Part shown: positions 9,763 to 19,198 of the stretch, piece after piece
Layout of the letters: each line of letters begins with the position of its first letter
How positions within the stretch are numbered: the first letter of the stretch is position 1
Source: Acinetobacter gerneri DSM 14967 = CIP 107464 = MTCC 9824
GTDB lineage: Bacteria; Pseudomonadota; Gammaproteobacteria; Pseudomonadales; Moraxellaceae
Reading direction: 5' to 3'
Assembly (NCBI RefSeq): GCF_000368565.1
Contig: NZ_KB849537.1
Location: forward strand, 299,496-363,495
DNA length: 64,000 bases
Notes under the pieces: model-generated
The model's input: only the letters and a program-made list of their open reading frames with translations
Told to the model about the DNA's origin: nothing
The model's database searches: none
Made by a program: the position numbers and the translations under genes

Positions 9763-10881
9763 TCACCATTTTCCCTCATCTAAAGCTTGACCAACAAACT
9801 TATACTCGGCATTTGAACGAGAAAATTTGATCGGAAATGCCAACTGAGCTTCGGTTTCAGGGGAGCCAAGTTTAAGTGGAACTTGAGCGACCCATTCACG
9901 CTCCGAAGACAATTCAGAATCAAGTGCTTCTTCGAGTTTCAAGACAGGTTCTACACACACATCTAAACTAGAAAACAGCTTTTTCCAAGCATTCAATGTT
10001 TTGCTCTTAATTTTATCAGCGATCGCCTGCTTAACTGCTTGACGATCGTCGAGATCAAAAGAAGCTCCTTTTTCCAATAAAATAGGCAACTCCAATGCCA
10101 TGGCTAGCCCAGACATAAACTGAGGCTCTAAGCTACCAATAGAGAGGTATCGACCATCACTGGTTTCATAATAATCATAGAATGTTCCACCATTTAATGC
10201 TTCAGTTTCAGCTTGCTGTAGCTGACCACCCGCCAAGCTTGCAGAGGCAGCCATACTGTTTAAGCCCACCACACAATCCGTCATGGAAATATCAATATAT
10301 TGCCCCAAACCGCTCGTTTGTCGTTCCACTACTGCCGCTAAAATCCCGATCACAGCATGCAATGAACCTCCTGCAACATCAGCAATTTGGATACCCATCG
10401 GCGGTGGACCACTGGCTTTACGTCCACAATGCCCTGCTATGCCTGACAAAGAAATATAGTTAATATCGTGACCCGCTTTATCTTTAAAACTTCCCGTTTG
10501 ACCATATCCCGTGATCGAGCAATAAATTAGTTTAGGGTTAATTTCAGACAAAGTTGCATAATCAAGTCCTAGACGTTGCATCACCCCCGGACGGAACTGT
10601 TCCACGACGATATCGAATTCTGATATTTTTTGTTTAACCAATTCAACATTGTTTGGATCCTTTAAATCCAATGCAATAGATTGTTTATTGCGGTTCAAAT
10701 AACTATGCGATGTTGCCTGCCCATTTGCATACGGTGGCATGATTCGAATGAGATCTGGACGAGTCGGAGATTCGATATGCACGACTTCGGCACCCATATC
10801 AGCCAAATACATCGTCGCAAAAGGTCCCGGTAATAAAGTTGAAAAATCGAGTACTTTCAATCCATTTAAAGCTGTTGTCAT
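9763..10881 (-). CDS. Family III CoA-transferase / alpha-methylacyl-CoA racemase-like protein
   Basis: A 372-residue member of the CaiB/BaiF family. The N-terminus LNGLKVLDFSTLLPGPFATMYLADMGA is diagnostic. SITGYGQTG and the racemase-type GHDINYISLSG (His equivalent to the catalytic His of alpha-methylacyl-CoA racemase), with an ADVAGG aspartate about 30 residues later, favour epimerisation of 2-methyl-branched acyl-CoA over CoA transfer. The Asp used as nucleophile by true transferases is not clearly present. The start is the ATG at 10881, where homology begins; the frame continues to 10962 without family similarity. It is divergent from an AraC-type regulator 211 bp away, which may control it. 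Branched-chain or isoprenoid acyl-CoA breakdown is plausible given the atu genes elsewhere in the window. Confidence 0.88.
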   Translation of the reverse strand: MTTALNGLKVLDFSTLLPGPFATMYLADMGAEVVHIESPTRPDLIRIMPPYANGQATSHSYLNRNKQSIALDLKDPNNVELVKQKISEFDIVVEQFRPGVMQRLGLDYATLSEINPKLIYCSITGYGQTGSFKDKAGHDINYISLSGIAGHCGRKASGPPPMGIQIADVAGGSLHAVIGILAAVVERQTSGLGQYIDISMTDCVVGLNSMAASASLAGGQLQQAETEALNGGTFYDYYETSDGRYLSIGSLEPQFMSGLAMALELPILLEKGASFDLDDRQAVKQAIADKIKSKTLNAWKKLFSSLDVCVEPVLKLEEALDSELSSEREWVAQVPLKLGSPETEAQLAFPIKFSRSNAEYKFVGQALDEGKW

Positions 10882-11091
10882 ACTTATTTTTACCAATTTT
10901 ATGTTGATTATTACCCCATAATAGAAATATAAATCTCTTAAAACAATGTCATGTTCAGCCATTTACCTTGATCATTTCGGCAATTTATGATGTAAAAAGA
11001 GCATTTACCTTGCTGTAAATTGCCAATTTATATTTTTTATGCGTCATTTAGGTCAATGCGAGTGAACACAAAAGAAACTGAAGGATTAAAC

Positions 11092-12102
11092 ATGAGCCGT
11101 GATACGATTAGTATCCATTTCGTGAATGCTGCCCTCACAGGCGTTAAGCATCTAGGCATGGATGTTGAAACATTATTATCACACGTAGGGATTGAGGCTG
11201 AGCTTCTTCGTCAACCTAAGGCGCGTATTTCACCAGAACAATATACTCGCTTTGTGAAAATGTTATGGATGGTGACGCAAGATGAACACGTGGGTTTTGA
11301 TATTCAACCACGTCGTTTGGGCAGTTTTGCCATTATGTGTCAGTTGATTATTCACGCAAAAACTTTGGGGGATGCACTGGAGCTTTCATCGCAATTTTAT
11401 AAATTGTTCGGCGATGAATGGTCCGTATCTTTAGAGCGTGATAAACACGAAGCACGTCTTGTTCCACTGATTCCAAAAACCATGGACCCTGATCATTTCA
11501 TCACTGAAAGTATGTTGATGATTTGGCATGGTTTGGCTTCTTGGTTAATTGAACGTCGTATTCCACTTGAGCGTGTTCATTTTGGATATCCTAGACCCAA
11601 TCATGCAGATGAATATGATGCCCTGTTCTTTGCACCTGTGATGCAGTTTGATATGCCTCGTACAGAGATCACTTTTGCTGCGGACTATCTAGATTTACCG
11701 ATTCGCCAAGATGATGCATCTTTAGAAGAGTTTTTAAAGGCTGCACCTGCACAGTTATTGGTGAAGTTTAAAAATACTAACTCTCTCACTTCACGTATTC
11801 GTGAAGTCTTGAAGAGTCAAATCGGTGAGGAAATGCCAACATTGAATGATGTCGCTTCAATGTTGTATTTATCTCCACAAACGCTACGTCGTCGCTTAGC
11901 TGCGGAAGGTAAAAGCTATCAAGGTGTCAAAGATGCCTTACGTCGTGATGCTGCGATTCACCTATTGTTAAATCCAGATTTGACGTTGGAAGATGTCGCT
12001 CAACAAGTAGGCTTTAGTGAAACTTCAACTTTCCACCGTGCCTTTAAGAAATGGACTGGTGTAACACCTGGCTTATATCGTCAGTTGCATGGTTATCACT
12101 AA
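11092..12102 (+). CDS. AraC-family transcriptional regulator
   Basis: A 336-residue regulator. An arabinose-binding-like ligand domain spans about residues 15-200 (SQFYKLFGDEWSV belongs to it) and an AraC double HTH follows at about 245-330. MLYLSPQTLRRRLAAEGKSY and LTLEDVAQQVGFSETSTFHR are the two HTH units, and the protein ends with the family motif FKKWTGVTPGLYR. The start at 11092 is chosen for the GAAGGA site just upstream; a longer frame from 11020 has no support. The divergent CoA-transferase/racemase gene is its likely target. The inducer is probably an acyl compound, but this is inference. Confidence 0.88.
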   Translation: MSRDTISIHFVNAALTGVKHLGMDVETLLSHVGIEAELLRQPKARISPEQYTRFVKMLWMVTQDEHVGFDIQPRRLGSFAIMCQLIIHAKTLGDALELSSQFYKLFGDEWSVSLERDKHEARLVPLIPKTMDPDHFITESMLMIWHGLASWLIERRIPLERVHFGYPRPNHADEYDALFFAPVMQFDMPRTEITFAADYLDLPIRQDDASLEEFLKAAPAQLLVKFKNTNSLTSRIREVLKSQIGEEMPTLNDVASMLYLSPQTLRRRLAAEGKSYQGVKDALRRDAAIHLLLNPDLTLEDVAQQVGFSETSTFHRAFKKWTGVTPGLYRQLHGYH

Positions 12103-12119
12103 AAAATGATCTTTGAAAT

Positions 12120-12150
12120 AAAAAAGCCTAGTTGATCCTAGGCTTTTTTA
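12120..12150. terminator. Bidirectional rho-independent terminator
   Basis: The stem AAAAAGCCTAG / CTAGGCTTTTTT with a short loop separates the convergent AraC-type regulator and the small hypothetical gene. It reaches into the stop codon of the minus-strand gene, and both strands end in T-runs. Confidence 0.9.
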
Positions 12151-12543
12151 CTGATCTTTCGTCATAGTTAACTCACCATTTTCATCAACCAAAATATTAA
12201 AACGTCGCTCTGAATCCCGATCAAGCATCACAAGCCCTGAAGTTCCCTCATTATTTAAAAATAAATAGTTTGATGCACCATTAGCATGATCAAATTTGAG
12301 ATGCGTGCCTTTAGCGTCGACTTCAAGCTTGGTTGACGCATATTGCTGATTGGGATTATTCAACACAATTGCTGGAAATCCTTGCTCATCTAGCTTTAAA
12401 TCTAAGTTTATATTTCCAGATGGATCCAAAAGTTGAAATGATGGAAAACCTTTTGCCGTTGATAAAACCATTCGAGTTTGACCTTTTTCATCAACTAAAT
12501 GTATTTCCTGAGCTTTTATCAATTGATCGTGTTCTGCTGACAT
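12148..12543 (-). CDS. Hypothetical protein with repeated beta-strand units
   Basis: A 131-residue cytoplasmic protein of unknown function. It consists of about five copies of a 20-25-residue unit of the form LxDxxGxxRxxLxxxxGxPxxxLxDxxG (for example HLVDEKGQTRMVLSTAKG, QLLDPSGNINLDLKLDEQG and VMLDRDSERRFNILVDENG). This suggests a regular beta-strand stack or small solenoid. The start is the ATG at 12543 with GGAG 8 bases upstream. It lies 28 bp behind the M17-like gene on the same strand, so the two are probably one operon. No catalytic residues are evident. Confidence 0.72.
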   Translation of the reverse strand: MSAEHDQLIKAQEIHLVDEKGQTRMVLSTAKGFPSFQLLDPSGNINLDLKLDEQGFPAIVLNNPNQQYASTKLEVDAKGTHLKFDHANGASNYLFLNNEGTSGLVMLDRDSERRFNILVDENGELTMTKDQ

Positions 12544-12571
12544 CGTTTACTCCAAATCTAAGATATTTTGT

Positions 12572-13180
12572 TTATTTGTTTAAATCTGCAAAAGCCTGCT
12601 TAAAACGTTGTGCTTTTTCATCAAATTTATTTAGACCAGCATCAAAAGACCAATACTCAATTTTTAGGTATGGATTTAAGCCTAATTCACTGATACGAAT
12701 CTGAGCTTCGAGTTCTTTTTTCAATGCTTTTAACATGGCAGCATCCAAATCTCCTTGGATTTCAACACCGCTGTCTAAAAGGCTAGGTGCAAAAGCAACA
12801 CTCCGAAATTGATGTTGTTGGGCAGTTCTCAAAGCAACTGCAACGGCATCTGCGCTAGATTGAACTGACCATTGTTCTGGATTTCCCATACCAATAACAA
12901 GCAAACATTTGGCTTTGATTTCTGACGAAGGCAAAGTAATGAAAAGGGTTTCTCCTTTTTCAGCCTTAAATTGACCGCCTTGACGTAAGTTAAGCAATGC
13001 ATTGTCTAAAGCTTGATTTAAATGTGCTAAGCCTCCGATAGGCTCTGCTTTGCCTAATTCATGACTAAACATACAGGCACAAGACAAATCAACTTCTGCA
13101 TCTACACCATCCCAAGCCACCAAGGCGATTTCAACACCATGTAATATTCCGATCTGCTGTTTTGCGATTTGTTCAGACAA
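12572..13180 (-). CDS. Stand-alone leucyl-aminopeptidase N-terminal-like (macro-type) domain protein
   Basis: A 202-residue protein. The middle part, FKAEKGETLFITLPSSEIKAKCLLVIGMG, followed by helices with ADAVAVALRTAQQHQFRSVAFAPSL, resembles the non-catalytic N-terminal domain of M17 leucyl aminopeptidases (PF02789), a macro-domain-like fold. The catalytic metal-binding C-terminal half of M17 enzymes is absent and no remnant follows. The start is a TTG codon at 13180 with AAGGAG at the right distance; no ATG does as well. It heads a two-gene unit with the beta-repeat protein. Function unknown; binding of a nucleotide or peptide ligand is possible. Confidence 0.7.
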   Translation of the reverse strand: MSEQIAKQQIGILHGVEIALVAWDGVDAEVDLSCACMFSHELGKAEPIGGLAHLNQALDNALLNLRQGGQFKAEKGETLFITLPSSEIKAKCLLVIGMGNPEQWSVQSSADAVAVALRTAQQHQFRSVAFAPSLLDSGVEIQGDLDAAMLKALKKELEAQIRISELGLNPYLKIEYWSFDAGLNKFDEKAQRFKQAFADLNK

Positions 13181-13492
13181 TTTTTGGCTCCTTATTTCTA
13201 CTTAGAAAGAGATTTAGGATTTATTTCGAAAAATAATTTTTTAATCAATCAATGCTTCACTTTCACCCTATCCCATTTTTATTTATTCGGCTTTTTTTTG
13301 AACAAAAAGCACACAACAGCAATACAGTAAAATGTTTGAGCTAGAGTTGAAATGATTCACTCGAAAGATTTGTCTCATCACAATTGACCAAAAATATCAC
13401 TTGACCCATCCGTTCTCGTCATTGCACTTCAGCACCGAATGATTAGACTCAAAAACACCATAACAAATTTATTTGAATAAAAAGGAAATCGT
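13181..13492. other. Divergent intergenic region upstream of the thiolase operon
   Basis: 312 bp between the divergent M17-like gene and the beta-oxidation operon. It is AT-rich and lacks any supported reading frame. It must carry promoters for both directions, but I could not assign boxes with confidence. Confidence 0.4.
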
Positions 13493-14698
13493 ATGAGCGA
13501 GGCATATATCATTGACGCCATTCGCACGCCACGCGGAAAAGGGAAAAAAGATGGTTCACTATATGAGGTGAAACCTATTTCTTTACTGATTGGCTTATTA
13601 CATGAATTAGAAAATCGCCATCATCTCGATACTTCGAAAGTAGATGATATCGTTTTAGGTTGTGTGACACCTGTTGCCGATCAAGGTGGGGATATTGCCA
13701 AAACTGCTGCTATTGCTGCAGGTTGGAATGATGACGTTGCAGGGGTTCAAATCAACCGTTTCTGTGCTTCAGGGCTTGAAGCAGTGAATTTGGCTGCACA
13801 AAAAGTACGTTCAGGTTGGGAAGATTTGGTTGTTGCAGGTGGCGTAGAATCTATGTCACGTATCCCGATGGGTTCAGATGGCGGTCCTTGGGCACTTGCC
13901 CCTGAAACCAACTTGGCTTCGCATTTTTTACCACAAGGCATCGGTGCTGATCTGATTGCAACTTTAGATGGCTATAGTCGTCAAGATGTAGACGAGTTTG
14001 CAGTCAATTCTCAAAAGAAAGCTGCTGCAGCCCAAGCCAATGGTTATTTTGATCAATCAGTTGTGCCTGTAAAAGATCATTCTGGCGTGATGATTTTAGA
14101 AAAAGATGAATTTATCAAAGCAGGTTCAAGCGTTGAAGGTTTGCAAAAACTCAATCCTAGCTTTGAAATGATGGGGCAAATGGGCTTTGACTCTGTTGCA
14201 CTGCAAAAATACCCAGAAGCTGAAAAAATAAATCACGTGCATCATGCAGGTAACTCGTCTGGTATCGTTGACGGTGCTGCACTGGTACTACTTGCATCTG
14301 AAAAAGCGGTCAAAGAACAAGGCTTAAAACCACGTGCCAAAGTTTTAGCAACGGCACTGGTCGGTACTGACCCAACTATTATGTTGACTGGCCCTGCACC
14401 TGCTGCTCGTAAAGCACTAGAAAAAGCAGGTTTAACGATTGATGACATTGATCTCTTTGAAGTCAATGAAGCATTTGCAGCGGTTGTGATGCGCTTTATC
14501 AATGAACTCAAAGTCGATCCGAAAAAAGTCAATGTGAATGGTGGTGCAATCGCAATGGGTCACCCACTAGGTGCGACTGGCGCGATGATTTTAGGAACAT
14601 TGCTCGATGAGCTTGAGCGTCAAGGCAAAAAACGTGGTTTAGCAACACTATGTGTTGGCGGTGGTATGGGTATCGCAACCATCATTGAGTTGGTATAA
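13493..14698 (+). CDS. fadA: Acetyl-CoA C-acyltransferase (3-ketoacyl-CoA thiolase)
   Basis: A 401-residue thiolase that splits 3-ketoacyl-CoA into acetyl-CoA and a shortened acyl-CoA, the last step of beta-oxidation. The acyl-accepting cysteine is C91 in [11 protein letters not shown]. The C-terminal catalytic set is present as [21 protein letters not shown] and the second cysteine in CVGGGMG. The start has AAAGGA just upstream. It lies 11 bp before the multifunctional hydratase/dehydrogenase gene, the classical two-subunit arrangement of the fatty-acid oxidation complex. Acinetobacter usually carries more than one such pair, so chain-length specificity is unknown. Confidence 0.93.
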   Translation: MSEAYIIDAIRTPRGKGKKDGSLYEVKPISLLIGLLHELENRHHLDTSKVDDIVLGCVTPVADQGGDIAKTAAIAAGWNDDVAGVQINRFCASGLEAVNLAAQKVRSGWEDLVVAGGVESMSRIPMGSDGGPWALAPETNLASHFLPQGIGADLIATLDGYSRQDVDEFAVNSQKKAAAAQANGYFDQSVVPVKDHSGVMILEKDEFIKAGSSVEGLQKLNPSFEMMGQMGFDSVALQKYPEAEKINHVHHAGNSSGIVDGAALVLLASEKAVKEQGLKPRAKVLATALVGTDPTIMLTGPAPAARKALEKAGLTIDDIDLFEVNEAFAAVVMRFINELKVDPKKVNVNGGAIAMGHPLGATGAMILGTLLDELERQGKKRGLATLCVGGGMGIATIIELV

Positions 14699-14709
14699 GG
14701 AGAATAACA

Positions 14710-16845
14710 ATGAGCGCAATTCAATACGAAAAAAATAGTGATGGCATTGTTATTTTAACCATGGACTCACCCAACCAATCTGCAAACACCATGAATGCAG
14801 ACTTCCGTGTAGCTTTGGAAAATGTGGTCAGCAAACTCAAATCAGAAACAGATCTTAAAGGCGTAATTTACCGTTCAGCGAAAAAAACTTTTTTTGCTGG
14901 AGGTGACTTGGATGAGCTGATTTTGGCGACGCCAGATAAAGCAACAGAATTTTTCAACATGACAGCAGAACTCAAAGCTGATCTACGTGCCATCGACACC
15001 TTAGGCGTACCAGTTGTTGCTGCAATCAACGGTACGGCTTTAGGCGGTGGTTGGGAAATTGCGCTGAGTTGCCATTATCGTATCGCACTGAATGACCCTA
15101 AAACCAAACTTGGTTTGCCTGAAGTGACTTTAGGTCTACTACCGGGTGGTGGTGGTGTGGTTCGTATGGTGCGTTTGCTTGGTCTGCAAAATGCATTTCC
15201 ATTTTTGATGGAAGGAAAACAATTTGGTGTAGAAAAAGCCAAATCTTTAGGACTTGTCAATGAATTGGCAGATTCTGAACAAGATATGCTGGACAAAGCA
15301 GTTGCTTGGATTAAAGCCAATCCAAAGTCACAACAACCTTATGATGTCAAAGGTTACAAAATTCCGGGGGGAGATCCGAAAACTCCTGCAGTTGCTCAAG
15401 TTCTTGCGATTGCACCTGCCATGCTTCGCGACAAAACCAAAGGTTGCTACCCTGCGCCTGAAGCGATTATGTCAGCAGCAGTTGAAGGTGCTCAAGTTGA
15501 TGTAGATACTGCATTTCGTATCGAAAATCGCTACTTTACTCAACTTGCGACAGGTCAAGTGTCTAAAAACATGATCGGTACATTCTGGCATGGTTTAAAT
15601 GCAATCAAGTCAGGCGCAAGTCGACCTAAAGATGTTGCAAAATGGCAAGCGACTAAAGTTGCTGTGCTTGGTGCAGGCATGATGGGTGCGGGTATTGCTT
15701 ATTCTACGGCGATCAAAGGTATCCCTGTCATTCTCAAAGATGTATCGCTTGAAAATGCAGAAAAAGGCAAAGCCTATAGCCAAAAACTACTTGATAAAAG
15801 AGTTTCTCAAGGTCGTATGACGGCTGAAAAACGCGATCAGATTTTAAGTTTAATCACCCCAACTGCAAATGCAGAAGATTTAAAAGGTGTAGACCTAATC
15901 ATTGAGGCTGTCTTTGAAAATCATGAGCTTAAAGCCAAAGTGACACAAGAAGCAGAACAATATTTGGTTGAAGGTGGCGTATTTGCATCAAATACCTCTA
16001 CCCTGCCAATCACAGGTTTAGCCAAAGCCAGCAAAGATGATAAAAGCTTTATCGGCTTACATTTCTTTAGCCCTGTAGACAAAATGCAATTGGTAGAAAT
16101 CATCAAAGGTAAAAATACCTCTGCTGAAACACTAGCGAAAGCTTATGACTATGTGCAACAAATTGGTAAAACACCGATTGTGGTGAATGACAGCCGTGGA
16201 TTCTTTACCAGCCGTGTATTTGGAACATTCGTTCAAGAAGGTTTACGTCTACTTTCAGAAGGCGTACATCCTGCCAAAATCGAAATGGCAGCACTTAAAG
16301 CAGGTATGCCTGTCGGTCCACTTGCGATTCAAGATGAAGTATCTCTAACGCTATCTGAGCATGTTGCAAAAGAAACGCGTGAAGCACTCCAAGCAGAAGG
16401 CAAAGATCTGCCACGTTCAGGAGCTGATGACGTGATTGAAAGCATGATTCACCAGTTCAATCGTAAAGGTAAAGCGGCAGGTGCAGGTTTTTATGAATAT
16501 CCTGAAAATGGCAAAAAACATTTATGGGATGGCTTAAGCCACTGGAATAAAAACACGCCGATCGCTGAACAAGAAATGATTGATCGTTTCCTCTTCGTTC
16601 AATCACTCGATACTTTACGCTGCTTAGAAGAAGGTGTTTTAGAATCTGTGGTCGATGGTAATGTCGGTTCTATTTTTGGTATTGGATTTGCGCCATGGAC
16701 AGGCGGTGCACTACAATTTTTAAATCAATATGGTTTAGAAAATGCGCTGAAACGTGCCAATGAGCTTGAAGCAAAATATGGCGAGCGTTTTAAAGCACCA
16801 CAAAAGCTAAAAGATGCTGCTGCTTCAAATCAGCCAATCAAATAA
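14710..16845 (+). CDS. fadB: Multifunctional enoyl-CoA hydratase / 3-hydroxyacyl-CoA dehydrogenase
   Basis: A 711-residue fusion enzyme for the two middle steps of beta-oxidation. The N-terminal crotonase domain (about residues 1-190) has the oxyanion-hole segment INGTALGGGWEIALSCHYRIA and LGLPEVTLGLLPGGGG. The Rossmann NAD-binding domain starts near residue 315 (VAVLGAGMMGAGIAYSTA). The dehydrogenase catalytic part contains GLHFFSPVDKMQLVEII and NDSRGFFTSR, and two C-terminal helical domains follow. Length matches the FadB/FadJ alpha subunit. It is translated 11 bp after the thiolase from a strong site (AAGGAGA). The gene name is by family; which FadB/FadJ subtype it is cannot be told here. 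Confidence 0.92.
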   Translation: MSAIQYEKNSDGIVILTMDSPNQSANTMNADFRVALENVVSKLKSETDLKGVIYRSAKKTFFAGGDLDELILATPDKATEFFNMTAELKADLRAIDTLGVPVVAAINGTALGGGWEIALSCHYRIALNDPKTKLGLPEVTLGLLPGGGGVVRMVRLLGLQNAFPFLMEGKQFGVEKAKSLGLVNELADSEQDMLDKAVAWIKANPKSQQPYDVKGYKIPGGDPKTPAVAQVLAIAPAMLRDKTKGCYPAPEAIMSAAVEGAQVDVDTAFRIENRYFTQLATGQVSKNMIGTFWHGLNAIKSGASRPKDVAKWQATKVAVLGAGMMGAGIAYSTAIKGIPVILKDVSLENAEKGKAYSQKLLDKRVSQGRMTAEKRDQILSLITPTANAEDLKGVDLIIEAVFENHELKAKVTQEAEQYLVEGGVFASNTSTLPITGLAKASKDDKSFIGLHFFSPVDKMQLVEIIKGKNTSAETLAKAYDYVQQIGKTPIVVNDSRGFFTSRVFGTFVQEGLRLLSEGVHPAKIEMAALKAGMPVGPLAIQDEVSLTLSEHVAKETREALQAEGKDLPRSGADDVIESMIHQFNRKGKAAGAGFYEYPENGKKHLWDGLSHWNKNTPIAEQEMIDRFLFVQSLDTLRCLEEGVLESVVDGNVGSIFGIGFAPWTGGALQFLNQYGLENALKRANELEAKYGERFKAPQKLKDAAASNQPIK

Positions 16846-16869
16846 TCAGCCAATTAAACCATCAATATT

Positions 16870-16902
16870 AAAAATGCCTAATCAACTGATTAGGCATTTT
16901 TT
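16870..16902 (+). terminator. Rho-independent terminator after the fadA-fadB operon
   Basis: The stem AAAAATGCCTAATCA / TGATTAGGCATTTTTT has a 2-base loop and a T-run, and lies 25 bp after the fadB stop codon. Confidence 0.92.
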
Positions 16903-17154
16903 AAGGTTTGTGGTCTTTACACATAATTTATTGCGAATTAACAAGAACATTCATGATAAAAATCAAATATTTAATATGGGAAAATACTAAATTCATCTGA
17001 TATATAAAATACTATTCACATGATAGTTAAATAATTGCTTATAAAAAATACACTTAATTTTAATACGTCTTTTAAAATATTTTAATCCGATTTTGCTTGG
17101 ATTTATGATATAAAGTAACACTATCTTCCATTGTAAAGCTGAAAGGTCCATCTT
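16903..17154. other. AT-rich intergenic region before the small membrane protein
   Basis: About 250 bp after the terminator, very AT-rich, with no reading frame I can support. It likely carries the promoter of the downstream two-gene unit (a TATAAA-like box lies near 17109-17114), but the -35 element is not convincing. Confidence 0.3.
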
Positions 17155-17409
17155 ATGAGTAGTATTACTTCTTCAGAGAAAAAAGGTTGGAAAGCGATTC
17201 TCATTGCCACGATTCTTAGCTGTTTTTTCTTGGGCTTTTTCTACTTAGCAATGACCAATGAACCGGACTATATGCCAAGTCAAAAAAACAAACAAACGGC
17301 TACTCATCAAATGAATGGTTCATCAGAGCAAACTCAGCATTCAAATATGCAAATGTCTGATGCTGAAATGAAAAATATGCAACACGACGGCGAAAACGCA
17401 CACAAATAA
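17155..17409 (+). CDS. Small single-pass membrane protein with Met/His-rich tail
   Basis: An 84-residue hypothetical protein. Residues 12-32 form one membrane segment (AILIATILSCFFLGFFYLAM). The rest is a polar tail rich in Met, His, Gln and Asn (HQMNG, HSNMQMSDAEMKNMQHDGENAHK). Met/His clusters of this type occur in periplasmic copper-binding tails, so metal binding is possible but unproven. The stop is only 6 bp before the patatin-like gene, implying an operon. AAAGG lies upstream of the ATG. Confidence 0.65.
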   Translation: MSSITSSEKKGWKAILIATILSCFFLGFFYLAMTNEPDYMPSQKNKQTATHQMNGSSEQTQHSNMQMSDAEMKNMQHDGENAHK

Positions 17410-17415
17410 TCTGCA

Positions 17416-18267
17416 ATGAAAATATCTAGAAATGCCCTCATCGTTGAGGGCGGCGGTATGCGCGGGTCATTTACCTGTGGCGTATTGGATGCCTTTTTGG
17501 CTGAAAATTTCAATCCATTCGATGTTTTTGTGGGTGTATCTTCGGGCTCAACCAATATGGCAAATTATCTTGCCAAGCAAAAAGGTCGTACCATCAATTT
17601 TTATTTAGATCACTCTCTACGTCCCGAATTTATACGTTATGGACGTTTTCTAAAAGGCGGTGATCTACTTGATTTAGAATGGATGTGGAATGTTGTTGAA
17701 CAAGAAACTCCACTTGATCAACACACTTTATTTGAGCAAAACCCTGATTTTTATATGGTATTGACCCATGCTAGAACAGGTTCAGCCGAATATCTTCGTG
17801 CGGGTTCAGACAATATCATTGATGGTCTACGTGCTTCGAGTTCGATTCCTGTCCTGACACGCCATGCCGTTGATGTTATGGGTGAGCCATACTTTGATGG
17901 TGGTGTTGCCGATGCTTTGCCAGTGAAATGGGCAGCTAGTCAGCAAGACGTCGAAAATGTCATGGTGATTCGTACTCGCCCTGAAAATTATTTCAAGGCT
18001 GGTAGCAAAGGCGATCAATTTTTAGCAAAGTATTTGTATAAAAATAATCGAGGCTTTGCGCAAAGTTTGCAAACCCGATGCGATCGTTATAATGAAGCTG
18101 TTGATTTTATTCGACAAAATCAGCAACAACGCATCATTGAAATCTGCCCACCTGATGACAAAAAACTGGCAGGAAGACTCTGTAAAGACCCGAAAAAACT
18201 ACAGTACAGTTATCAAGTCGGTTTAGAAACTGGGTTAAATGCAATTGAAAAATGGCATCAGAAATAA
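17416..18267 (+). CDS. Patatin-like phospholipase family protein
   Basis: A 283-residue serine lipase/acyl hydrolase of the patatin family. The oxyanion-hole segment EGGGMRGSF is at residues 11-19, the nucleophile elbow GVSSG at 40-44 (Ser42), and the catalytic aspartate of the dyad is D161 in YFDGG. The layout and length are those of the YjjU-like bacterial subgroup. There is no signal peptide, so it acts in the cytoplasm or at the inner membrane. It follows the small membrane protein by 6 bp and is probably co-transcribed. The substrate is unknown. Confidence 0.9.
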   Translation: MKISRNALIVEGGGMRGSFTCGVLDAFLAENFNPFDVFVGVSSGSTNMANYLAKQKGRTINFYLDHSLRPEFIRYGRFLKGGDLLDLEWMWNVVEQETPLDQHTLFEQNPDFYMVLTHARTGSAEYLRAGSDNIIDGLRASSSIPVLTRHAVDVMGEPYFDGGVADALPVKWAASQQDVENVMVIRTRPENYFKAGSKGDQFLAKYLYKNNRGFAQSLQTRCDRYNEAVDFIRQNQQQRIIEICPPDDKKLAGRLCKDPKKLQYSYQVGLETGLNAIEKWHQK

Positions 18268-18285
18268 CTTTCGGGTTATTTCTTT
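18261..18285 (+). terminator. Weak terminator overlapping the stop codon
   Basis: The stem GAAATAAC / GTTATTTC with a TTTCG loop is followed by TTTTC. It includes the stop codon of the patatin-like gene. The stem is short and AT-rich. Confidence 0.5.
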
Positions 18286-18464
18286 TCATTTAAGACTAAT
18301 TTCAGTCAATCCTCTTAAATCCTGATATTTACGTGATCTTGAGTTGGTTGATGAAATATCAATGCAAATGCATAAACATTAAAAAAACTAAAAAATTAAA
18401 CCAATCTAAATGAAATATGTTAGTTTATTCTCATTCAAAAAATGCTTTCAATGACGAAACCACG

Positions 18465-19169
18465 ATGAAAAAACTGACAAAAATTATTTTACCTTTGACC
18501 TTCCTACTTGGTACCTCTTTTGCGCATGCAGATCAAGCTGAAATCAATCGAGCGAAAAGCTTGGCGAGCTATATGATCCTTGCACTTAGTCCAAAACAAA
18601 ATGAGAGTAAAGACAATATCATCAAATTTACCGCAGCAATTGCCAATATTTCCAATGCTGAAGCAGCGAAAAGACTACAAGAATCACCATCTATTCCAAC
18701 GCCTGCAGAACAACTAAAAGCCAGTGTATTTGAAGAAATCACCGATCCAAAAGATCAAAAACTTGTGGGTAGTGCAATTGATAATTTTATCAATGCGCAA
18801 AGCGATATTATGCGTAGTTGCCAAGTCCAGCCAAAAGTCACCCAACCCGATGCCAATAGTTACAACATTCCTTTGAAATGTAAGATTCCAAATATCAACT
18901 GGGATAGCGTGAAAAAACCTGAGGTGAATGAAAAGGAAAGCAAAGCCGTCACTTTTGCTAAATTGATGAATTGGACAGCAACACTTCTAAAAACATCTCC
19001 AAGCCAAGCATTTGATACTGCAATTTTACTGCACAAAGAAGACGAACAGCTTGTACCTGAGATGGATGATCGTCGTTACTTCCCTGGCTCTTTAGCAAAA
19101 ATGATGGGTGCAGAAGACGATTCGGAAGAGCCATCTATGGATGATCAAGGTGAAGATGCTGCTGATTAA
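18465..19169 (+). CDS. Secreted hypothetical protein
   Basis: A 234-residue protein starting at the ATG at 18465. The start is chosen because a signal peptide then begins directly: MKKLTKIILPLTFLLGTSFAHA, with cleavage after AHA. The mature region is mostly helical and charged. One cysteine pair (SCQVQ, KCKIP) could form a disulfide, and the C-terminus is strongly acidic (EDDSEEPSMDDQGEDAAD). I do not recognise a family. It stands alone between two terminators. A role in the periplasm is the only inference possible. Confidence 0.72.
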   Translation: MKKLTKIILPLTFLLGTSFAHADQAEINRAKSLASYMILALSPKQNESKDNIIKFTAAIANISNAEAAKRLQESPSIPTPAEQLKASVFEEITDPKDQKLVGSAIDNFINAQSDIMRSCQVQPKVTQPDANSYNIPLKCKIPNINWDSVKKPEVNEKESKAVTFAKLMNWTATLLKTSPSQAFDTAILLHKEDEQLVPEMDDRRYFPGSLAKMMGAEDDSEEPSMDDQGEDAAD

Positions 19170-19198
19170 GCATTTAAAATCAGATTACTTTTATTAAA

